NCBI GenBank assembly: GCA_013042035.1
Contig: JABDQX010000060.1
Location: 1-10,794 of the forward strand
Source: Gammaproteobacteria bacterium
Lineage (GTDB): Bacteria > Pseudomonadota > Gammaproteobacteria > HK1
Length of the DNA: 10,794 nucleotides
Reading direction: 5' to 3'
Shown here: positions 6,144-10,794 of the stretch, in pieces
Layout of the letters: each line of letters begins with the position of its first letter
Position numbering within the stretch: the stretch's first letter is position 1
Notes under the pieces: generated by a model
What the model saw: only the letters and a program-made list of their open reading frames with translations
What the model was told of the DNA's origin: nothing
Databases searched by the model: none
Program-made: the position numbers and the translations under genes

Positions 6144-6652
6144 TGAAAACCAAGGCGCTCTATCCCGGCACATTCGATCCGATTACCAATGGTCACGTGG
6201 ATCTCGTGGCAAGGGCAGCGGTTTTCTTTCATGAGATCATCGTGGGCGTGGCCGAGAGCACGGTAAAAAACCCGCTCTTGTCTTTTGAAAAACGGCTTGA
6301 ACTGGCCGAGATTGCGTTGGCGCCGATTGCTAATGCGCGGGTATGCGGATTCAACGGCTTGGTATCGGATCTCGCGGATCAGTTGGACGCTCACGTTATG
6401 CTGCGCGGCGTGCGTTCCAACGCCGACTTCGAGAATGAATTCCAGCGTGCGAATATCAATCGTATGCTGAACCCGGGGCTTGAGACGATCTTCATGACCC
6501 CGGGAGAAAACTTTGCGCATATCTCATCCAGCCTTGTGCGCGAGGTCACGCTTGCCGGCGGCGATGCCAGCAGATTCGTGCATCCGGCAATAAAGATTGC
6601 GCTGGATAATAGACTAGCGAAGCTTCGCCTCAAACCGACAAAGCATGATTAG
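6143..6652 (+). CDS. coaD: Phosphopantetheine adenylyltransferase CoaD
   Basis: CoaD (PPAT) catalyses the penultimate step of coenzyme A synthesis, transferring AMP from ATP to 4'-phosphopantetheine to form dephospho-CoA; it is normally a cytosolic hexamer. The 169-residue protein has YPGTFDPITNGHVDLV (7-22) with the T/HxGH-type nucleotidyltransferase motif, RGVRSNADFENEFQRANINRML (88-109, substrate-binding helix), and ISSSLVREV (127-135, ATP phosphate-binding signature). Length and motif spacing are normal. The ATG overlaps the rsmD stop codon (TAATG), so translation is coupled. The rsmD-coaD-ferredoxin order is common in Proteobacteria. It belongs to the same superfamily as nadD, 5 kb upstream, but to a different family. 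Confidence 0.97.
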   Translation: MKTKALYPGTFDPITNGHVDLVARAAVFFHEIIVGVAESTVKNPLLSFEKRLELAEIALAPIANARVCGFNGLVSDLADQLDAHVMLRGVRSNADFENEFQRANINRMLNPGLETIFMTPGENFAHISSSLVREVTLAGGDASRFVHPAIKIALDNRLAKLRLKPTKHD

Positions 6653-6663
6653 CGCTGGTAAAG

Positions 6664-6679
6664 CAAAACTGATGTTTTG
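6664..6679 (+). other. AT-rich hairpin after coaD
   Basis: CAAAAC-TGAT-GTTTTG is a perfect 6-bp stem with a 4-nt loop, 11 bp after the coaD stop. It has no G+C-rich core and only TAAAACTT downstream, so it is at best a poor terminator. The 117-bp gap to the ferredoxin gene may contain that gene's own promoter, which I could not place. Confidence 0.2.
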
Positions 6680-6755
6680 TAAAACTTGACTCATTTACGA
6701 AGATGAGCGAGAAATGAACAAATTTAAGACACTGATTTAATTAGTTAAACTTCCG

Positions 6756-6761
6756 AGAGGA
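6756..6761 (+). promoter_or_regulatory. Ribosome-binding site of the ferredoxin gene
   Basis: AGAGGA lies 8 bases before the ATG at 6770, a good Shine-Dalgarno sequence that fixes this start. Confidence 0.65.
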
Positions 6762-6769
6762 TACCTTAA

Positions 6770-7012
6770 ATGGCTTTGATAATCACCGAAGAATGTATCA
6801 ACTGTGACGTGTGTGAACCAGAATGCCCCAATGGGGCCATTAGCGCGGGCGATGATACCTACGTTATCGATCCGGCGATGTGTACCGAATGTGTCGGGCA
6901 TTATGATTCTTCCCAGTGCGTGGAGGTTTGCCCCGTCGATTGCATTACCAAGGACCCGAACCGCGAGGAAACCGAAGAAGAGCTGATGGAGAAGTACGAG
7001 CGTCTCAAGTAG
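6770..7012 (+). CDS. yfhL: 2[4Fe-4S] ferredoxin, Allochromatium/YfhL type
   Basis: A small soluble electron carrier of 80 residues. The first cluster motif is CINCDVC (Cys9, 12, 15), with Cys19 followed by Pro in CPNGAI. The second is MCTECVGHYDSSQCVEVCPVDC (Cys38, 41, 50, 54, with an extra Cys58). The eight residues between Cys41 and Cys50, where clostridial ferredoxins have two, and the acidic C-terminal helix (EETEEELMEKYERLK) are diagnostic of the Allochromatium vinosum (Alvin) type. As known for that type, the two clusters have widely different and very low potentials. The redox partner is not evident here. It is downstream of coaD, a neighbourhood shared by many gammaproteobacteria. A 6-bp hairpin follows the stop directly. 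Confidence 0.95.
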   Translation: MALIITEECINCDVCEPECPNGAISAGDDTYVIDPAMCTECVGHYDSSQCVEVCPVDCITKDPNREETEEELMEKYERLK

Positions 7013-7026
7013 CGATAGGGTATCGC
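7012..7026 (+). other. Short perfect hairpin at the ferredoxin stop codon
   Basis: GCGATA-GGG-TATCGC begins at the last base of the stop codon and is followed by GGCGAAAAAAG. The A-run instead of a T-run argues against a plus-strand intrinsic terminator. It may protect the mRNA 3' end. Confidence 0.3.
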
Positions 7027-7038
7027 GGCGAAAAAAGT

Positions 7039-7053
7039 AATGTCCACGAAAAA
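7039..7053 (+). repeat. Repeat arm, exact inverted copy of 7129-7143
   Basis: These 15 bases (AATGTCCACGAAAAA) are the exact reverse complement of 7129-7143. They could pair with that arm in competition with the local hairpin at 7081-7149. They also belong to the GTCCACGAAA dispersed repeat family. Confidence 0.6.
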
Positions 7054-7080
7054 TGTAGGATAGCGGCGCCGCAACCGAAG

Positions 7081-7149
7081 AAAGATAGCGTCCACGAAAG
7101 GCACGAAAGGATATCCCATCTTTTTCCGTTTTTCGTGGACATTGTCTTT
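7081..7149 (+). repeat. 69-nt long imperfect hairpin made of GTCCACGAAA repeats
   Basis: Arms 7081-7112 and 7118-7149 enclose a 5-nt loop (7113-7117). Pairing by hand on the plus-strand RNA gives 23 Watson-Crick pairs, 6 G-U pairs and 3 mismatches out of 32. This includes an unbroken 10-bp block of GTCCACGAAA (7090-7099) with TTTCGTGGAC (7131-7140). On the minus strand the six G-U pairs become A-C mismatches, so the plus-strand RNA is the better-folding form. It is 68 bp downstream of the ferredoxin stop and could act as a 3' end or termination structure. It may instead be a repetitive palindromic element. Confidence 0.7.
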
Positions 7150-7179
7150 GTGTGGACCCCACGTAGTATTCCCGTGAAC

Positions 7180-7525
7180 TGAGGTGGCCCCATAAAACTG
7201 GACAGGTGTATAAGCTCTGATCGTTAATAGATACAGAGGAAAGATCATGAGCAAGAGACGTAAACAGTACAGTGCGGATTTTAAGGCGAAGGTAGCGGTG
7301 ACGGCGCTGGGAAATGGACAAACCACATCGGAGATCGCGGCGCGCTACGAGATTCACCTGACGATGGTTACCAGCTGGAAGCGGGAATTAACGGATAGAG
7401 CCAGCATGGTGTTTGAGAAAACCGTTAAGCCTCACAAGGAGAGCCAGGCCACCGAAGAAGAGTTATATCGCCAGATTGGAATGCTCAAAATGCTGGGCGG
7501 ATGGCGATTTAGGCCAAGCTGAAAT
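7180..7525 (+). mobile_element. Truncated IS3-family insertion sequence (left end only)
   Basis: The left end starts TGAGGTGGCCCCATAAAACT and continues with GGACAGG, an IS3-type terminal inverted repeat beginning with TG. It is followed 67 bp later by an orfA-like gene. No orfB (DDE integrase domain) and no right inverted repeat follow; instead, intergenic repeat DNA and a receiver-like gene appear. The exact right boundary of the remnant cannot be seen and is set at the end of the orfA frame. The 8-mer CGTGAACT occurs on both sides (7173-7180 and 7571-7578), but IS3 elements usually duplicate 3-4 bp, so this may reflect the surrounding repeat family. Confidence 0.75.
7247..7522 (+). pseudogene. 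IS3-family transposase OrfA, remnant without OrfB
   Basis: The 91-residue frame begins MSKRRKQYSADFKAKVAVTAL. This is the helix-turn-helix_Tnp_1 domain that binds the IS ends, with the GQTTSEIAARYEIHLTMVTSWKREL recognition part at about 24-48. A helical segment follows with EEELYRQIGMLKM (70-82). In intact relatives this runs on as a leucine-zipper-like helix (ELYRQIGQLK-E-DWLKKK) and then into a frameshift to orfB. Here the residues after LKM (LGGWRFRPS) keep only the Trp in register and then stop, so the C-terminal zipper is degraded. A good Shine-Dalgarno sequence (GAGGAAA, 7236-7242) precedes the ATG. Without orfB it cannot transpose on its own, though the DNA-binding domain could still be made. 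Confidence 0.8.
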
Positions 7526-7561
7526 AACCTTATCTTGGCCGATCAATATCATCAAATGATC

Positions 7562-7614
7562 CACGAAGGGCGTGAACTCTTTTGCTTTTTTCATGATCCT
7601 TGGTGTTTTTTGTG
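7562..7614 (+). repeat. Diverged second copy of the repeat hairpin
   Basis: CCACGAAGGGCG (from 7561) can pair with the region 7603-7614 (GTGTTTTTTGTG). Twelve consecutive pairs form from 7562/7614 to 7573/7603, six of them G-U. The arms resemble the GTCCACGAAAAACACGAA repeat in diverged form. It lies between the IS remnant and the receiver-like gene, 41 bp before that gene's ATG. It could be the partner of the 7081-7149 hairpin separated by the IS insertion, or an independent copy. Confidence 0.45.
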
Positions 7615-7654
7615 ACCCTCTAAAAATCTTTTAATTCGCAGTAATCCATCACAA

Positions 7655-8155
7655 ATGAAATACCTCTTCATCGATGACATGCCGGAATATCTGAAAACTC
7701 ATGTGCGTACCTTGCGTAAAGCTGAGCATACTGTGGAGCTGGCGCGTGATATCGGTATCGGCTGGGCTAAAATCAGGACGCAATCTACCGAGCCTTTCGA
7801 TCTGGCGATCATCGATCTGGCCATGGACCGGGAAATTCGGGAGTTCGATAGAGAGCACGAGGAGATGGGCGACACCCTCCGCTTACACGGCTATGGGGAT
7901 CTGCCGAGATCCGGTCAGGCGTTGGGTCTGCGGTTATGGCGTTTGCGCAAGGAAATCCACCAGCGCTATTGCTATATCACCAACCACCCACAGCTCTGGT
8001 TGGATAATCTCGGTAAAGGGGATCCTGAATTCGAGGGGAAAACGTTGGATTTGCTCCGTGACGTGGTATTGGATAAATCCGATCTGTGGTCGGGCAATAT
8101 CGAGGAGAAATTCCGTGTTGCCCATCAGGTGTGGGAGGACCAGCACTGGATCTAG
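7655..8155 (+). CDS. Orphan, atypical response-regulator receiver-like protein
   Basis: The protein has 166 residues and no output domain. It starts MKYLFIDDMPEYL, with the acidic pair Asp7-Asp8 of a receiver fold after a beta strand. FDLAIIDLAMD (48-58) places Asp54 as the likely phospho-acceptor. LGLRLWRLRKEI (90-101) matches the usual GLxLxxxLR helix, and YCYITNHP (105-112) ends strand 4 with Thr109 where the conserved Thr/Ser lies. Lys141 in VLDKSDLW may be the conserved Lys. What is odd is a charged insert of about 25-30 residues (59-86, EFDREHEEMGDTLRLHGYGDLPRSG) between the Asp54 loop and helix 3, and an extended, Trp-rich C-terminus (WEDQHWI). It may signal by protein contact. No histidine kinase is in the window. 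I do not recognise a named family. Upstream is IS and repeat DNA, and no ribosome-binding site stands out. Confidence 0.6.
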   Translation: MKYLFIDDMPEYLKTHVRTLRKAEHTVELARDIGIGWAKIRTQSTEPFDLAIIDLAMDREIREFDREHEEMGDTLRLHGYGDLPRSGQALGLRLWRLRKEIHQRYCYITNHPQLWLDNLGKGDPEFEGKTLDLLRDVVLDKSDLWSGNIEEKFRVAHQVWEDQHWI

Positions 8156-8160
8156 TGCTG
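8141..8160 (+). terminator. Hairpin across the receiver-like gene stop codon
   Basis: CAGCACT-GGATCT-AGTGCTG has perfect 7-bp arms (8141-8147 and 8154-8160) with the TAG stop at 8153-8155 inside. No T-run follows directly (CGCGCGCTAAATT), so it may be a 3' stabilising structure or an inefficient terminator. It stands before the convergent RND gene. Confidence 0.35.
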
Positions 8161-8246
8161 CGCGCGCTAAATTGCCTCGACTATAGTTGTTTTTAAAATC
8201 AGTGGGTTTCGCCGGTTGTTGAGCGACGTATTTATGGCGGAGGGCA

Positions 8247-10535
8247 CTAATTCCGTCCCAGCCTCATTAGCAAGGGCGGTAGCAGTAGAAAATCCGCAAT
8301 AAGCGCCATCCCCAGCACGATGGCCGTCAGCATTCCCATGCCGCTGTTGGGATAGAAACTTGAGAATGTCATGATCAAAAAGCCTGCGATCAATACCAGG
8401 GTGGTGATGATCAATGGCAGACCAACTCGGGAAAAAGCATAGCGCACCGCCGCCTCCGGTGAATCGCCCCTTTCCCGTCGGGCGCGCAGGTATTTGCTCA
8501 GGAAGTGCACCGTGTCGTCCACCACGATGCCGAGCGTCATGCTGGTTACCACGGAAAGCGCCAGACCAACCTCTCCCACCCATATTCCCCACACACCGAA
8601 AGCCATGATGGCCGGGACCAGATTGGGAACCATGCTGATAAGACCTATCTTGGGCGAACGTAGCGCCAGGATCAGGATCAGGGAGATCAACACCAAGGCC
8701 AGAGTGGTGCCGCCGATCATGGCGCGGATGTTGCGCGCTCCAATGTGAGCGAACATCATGGTGGGGCCGGTCCCCTCTGTTTGTAACCCGGAAGCATTTT
8801 TCTGTAGCCAGGCTTGAGCGCGCCGATCCAGCGCCAGTATGTCGTTGGTGGAGAGTACCCGAATAATGGCGCTGATGCGGGTGGCGGATTTGTCCACATC
8901 GATCTGGTTATTGAGATCCAACCCATAGGGCAGGGACATCTCGTACAACAGCAGATATTGCGCCGCCATATCCCGCTTGTCGGGTAGCCGATGCCATTCG
9001 GGATTGTCGCCATGCAGATTCTCGTTCAGGCGCTTTAGGGTATCTGTGAGGGTATTGACATGGGTGACCTCGGGCTGTTGCCGCAGCCAACCGGCAAAGG
9101 CGTCGACCTCCCGCAGGAAGCCCGGGTCGTGGATGCCATTGCTCTGTCCGCTATCGAGCGGATAATCGATACGATACAGACCACCGAGGTGTTCATTGAG
9201 AAGATCCGTATCCCGCCGGAATTCGACGCTCTCATCGAGGTAGCGCACGAACACATCGTTGAGTTCATTCCGGGGAATAAAAGCGGCCAGAACGACCACC
9301 ATTCCCACCATGAACCGGAACAACCAATGCCGATTGCGTATCACGAGATCGGCGAAATGGTGCATCATTTCGTTTTCGGCATGGAGGCGACGTCCGTGCG
9401 CCGGCAACAGGATCATCAACGCCGGCAGGAAAGTTATCGATAAGATAAAGGCCGCCACAATCCCAATCGCTACGAAGTTGCCCATGTCCCGAAACGGTGG
9501 CACCTCGGAAAAATTCAGGCTGAGAAACCCGATGGCAGTGGTCAGGCTGGTGAGAAAGATCGGTTGCAGGTTGATCCGCAGGCTTTCTTGCATGGCCGTT
9601 CGGCGTCCCGCCCTGCCCGCGCTGGGGACCAGTCCCTGGTAGAAGATCACCAGTATATGCACGGAATTGGCGAGGGCCATGGTGAGGATGATAAGAGGAG
9701 CAGAGGCCGATGACGGTGTGAAGGGAATGGCGAGATAACCGCCGGCACCCAATCCGGTGAGGATAGACATCAGGATGACGAAAAGCGTGGCGATGGCCCC
9801 CCAGGCGCTTCGTAACAGGAGCAGTAACACCACCAGCATGACGCCGAAGCTCACAAGAGTGAGTGAGCCCATATCGTCCATGGCCACCGAGGAAAAGGCA
9901 TGGGTCATGACCACCATACCGGTGAGGCGGATATCCAGATGGGGATAGCTGGCGCGCATTTCCTTGGCGATCAGGTCTGCGGCATCGACCACTTCCGGGA
10001 CTTCCTGCATTTCGTCGATGCGCGGCAGTTGGACGGTGACGGTAACGATGGTGATCTCGGCCGTCTCCGATATCAGTTTCCCCATCAGCAGCGGTTCGGC
10101 AAGGGCGATGTCGCGAATCCGGGTAATATCCGCGTCACTCGAGTGGGCGACATTTCTCACCAGATCGCGCACGATCAGCTCGTCGCCTCTCGCTTCGGTG
10201 TGCTGAAAGTTGGTGAGGGAATCCACGCGCAGTGAATAGGGGATCTGCCAGGCCCTTTTCGTCAGATCTTCCACGGCGGTCAGCGTTTCCCGGCTAAATA
10301 CCCGGCCATCTTGCGGAGCCAGCAGGAAGATCACGTTATCGTCCTGGCTATAGGTTTTTTCCAACCTGTCGAAGGCCTGTAGCTGAGGATTATCCTTGCT
10401 GAAGAATACCCGGTAGTCACCGGCGAATTTGAGGTTCATCATCCCTGTTGCCAAGGTTATAACCATAACCGGCAGGAGAACGATAAACCACCAGCGGCGG
10501 CGTATAATCCATTCGGAGAGCCTACGTTCCAGCAT
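8247..10535 (-). CDS. RND/MMPL-family efflux transporter (HAE3-like)
   Basis: A 762-residue inner-membrane exporter with the duplicated 1+5 / 1+5 transmembrane plan. TM1 is at about 15-33, the first periplasmic loop at 34-222, and TMs at about 224-242, 246-271, 280-300, 325-342 and 352-378. TM7 is at about 403-420, the second periplasmic loop at 421-605, then TMs at about 607-626, 630-654, 658-680, 704-726 and 734-757. MTLGIVVDDTVHFLSKYLRARRERG (666-690) carries the acidic pair expected in the proton-relay helix; in the first repeat the equivalent helix reads LANSVHILVIFYQG (288-301), without acids. Members of this group are MMPL/HAE3-like proteins that move lipids, hopanoid-like or other hydrophobic molecules; the substrate is unknown here. 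No periplasmic adaptor or outer-membrane channel gene is visible. It starts 4 nt after ccmH and is probably co-transcribed with it. Confidence 0.88.
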   Translation of the reverse strand: MLERRLSEWIIRRRWWFIVLLPVMVITLATGMMNLKFAGDYRVFFSKDNPQLQAFDRLEKTYSQDDNVIFLLAPQDGRVFSRETLTAVEDLTKRAWQIPYSLRVDSLTNFQHTEARGDELIVRDLVRNVAHSSDADITRIRDIALAEPLLMGKLISETAEITIVTVTVQLPRIDEMQEVPEVVDAADLIAKEMRASYPHLDIRLTGMVVMTHAFSSVAMDDMGSLTLVSFGVMLVVLLLLLRSAWGAIATLFVILMSILTGLGAGGYLAIPFTPSSASAPLIILTMALANSVHILVIFYQGLVPSAGRAGRRTAMQESLRINLQPIFLTSLTTAIGFLSLNFSEVPPFRDMGNFVAIGIVAAFILSITFLPALMILLPAHGRRLHAENEMMHHFADLVIRNRHWLFRFMVGMVVVLAAFIPRNELNDVFVRYLDESVEFRRDTDLLNEHLGGLYRIDYPLDSGQSNGIHDPGFLREVDAFAGWLRQQPEVTHVNTLTDTLKRLNENLHGDNPEWHRLPDKRDMAAQYLLLYEMSLPYGLDLNNQIDVDKSATRISAIIRVLSTNDILALDRRAQAWLQKNASGLQTEGTGPTMMFAHIGARNIRAMIGGTTLALVLISLILILALRSPKIGLISMVPNLVPAIMAFGVWGIWVGEVGLALSVVTSMTLGIVVDDTVHFLSKYLRARRERGDSPEAAVRYAFSRVGLPLIITTLVLIAGFLIMTFSSFYPNSGMGMLTAIVLGMALIADFLLLPPLLMRLGRN

Positions 10536-10539
10536 TCCC

Positions 10540-10794
10540 TTAATTTCCCAGCATTTCCTTGATGTGTTTTTCCTCGGTCGTGGAAAGAGGGGAGGGCGAG
10601 GTTACCTCGGTTCGACGACGCACCCGCAGGATAAGAAACACGAATCCCACGAGCACAAACAACAACGGCCCGATCCAAAGCAACAGGGTTGTGGCAGTGA
10701 CTGGCGGGCGGTAGAGCACGTATTCACTGTAGCGGGATACCATGAATGTCTTCACGGTATCTTCATCCGCGCCATCGCTGACCATGTTGTATAC
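10540..10794 (-). CDS. ccmH: Cytochrome c maturation protein CcmH/CycL, C-terminal part (5' end outside window)
   Basis: The frame is open to the window edge, so only the last 84 or so codons are visible. The sequence VYNMVSDGADEDTVKTFMVSRYSEYVLYRPPV matches the conserved end of the CcmH periplasmic domain (I---GKSD-EI--YMV-RYG-FVLY-PP). The transmembrane helix TTLLLWIGPLLFVLVGFVFLILRVRRR and a short cytoplasmic tail follow. CcmH takes part in reducing apocytochrome c cysteines and in haem ligation at the membrane. The catalytic LRC-xC motif lies in the part outside the window. The Met codon at 10785 is internal. Neighbouring ccm genes are expected beyond the right edge; the gene after ccmH is an RND exporter instead of a ccmI-like gene. 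Confidence 0.87.
   Translation of the reverse strand, partial: VYNMVSDGADEDTVKTFMVSRYSEYVLYRPPVTATTLLLWIGPLLFVLVGFVFLILRVRRRTEVTSPSPLSTTEEKHIKEMLGN

Noticed and set aside
6686..6691. TTGACT as a possible -35 box for the ferredoxin gene
   Set aside because: No acceptable -10 hexamer occurs 16-18 bp downstream, so the promoter call is not supported.
7039..7149. CRISPR-like array from the regularly reappearing GTCCACGAAA
   Set aside because: Too few copies, mixed orientation and no uniform spacers. The pattern is an inverted repeat family, not a CRISPR.
6737..7357. Minus-strand open frame of 206 codons across the ferredoxin gene and repeat region
   Set aside because: It is antisense to a clear ferredoxin gene, crosses the hairpins and the IS end, and has no recognisable domain.
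1..10794. tRNA, rRNA or riboswitch genes
   Set aside because: No cloverleaf T-arm motif, rRNA core sequence or known riboswitch signature was seen on reading either strand.

Overview
The window looks like a chromosomal segment of a gammaproteobacterium, probably from or near the Chromatiales or a similar sulfur-oxidising lineage. The evidence is the DksA sequence, the nadD-rsfS overlap, the coaD-ferredoxin neighbourhood with an Allochromatium-type 2[4Fe-4S] ferredoxin, CysZ, and a CcmH-type cytochrome c maturation protein. This placement comes from remembered protein families, not from a search. Most of the window is housekeeping DNA. The less ordinary parts are the intergenic regions and the stretch at about 7.0-8.2 kb.

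Left part, plus strand (1-1923): the 3' end of a nitroreductase-family gene, then nadD (NAD synthesis) overlapping rsfS (ribosome silencing factor), then a membrane-anchored DUF302 protein where many gammaproteobacteria have rlmH. Minus strand (2039-4565): cysZ (sulfate uptake) followed after 37 bp by a membrane-embedded spermidine-synthase-like protein; the two probably form an operon converging on the DUF302 gene. A 320-bp gap (4566-4885) separates cysZ from dksA, which is divergent. It holds three dyads, one of them a compact MITE-like or RNA-hairpin element with 20-bp arms.

Middle part, plus strand (4886-7012): dksA (ppGpp cofactor for RNA polymerase), rsmD (16S rRNA m2G966 methyltransferase), coaD overlapping the rsmD stop codon (CoA synthesis), and a dicluster ferredoxin. 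Translation control, rRNA modification and cofactor synthesis are grouped here.

Accessory stretch (7013-8246): a 69-nt imperfect RNA-type hairpin built from a GTCCACGAAA repeat, a truncated IS3-family insertion sequence, a diverged second hairpin, and an orphan receiver-like protein with an unusual insert. Right part, minus strand (8247-10794): the 3' end of ccmH and, 4 nt downstream, a 12-TM RND/MMPL exporter.

The most distinctive pattern is a dispersed repeat of the form GTCCACGAAAAACACGAAAGG. It recurs in at least five places at gene boundaries and encodes the C-terminus of RsmD and the N-terminus of the spermidine-synthase-like protein. I see no complete novel defence or biosynthetic system. 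The atypical receiver protein and the repeat hairpins are the best candidates for undescribed biology.
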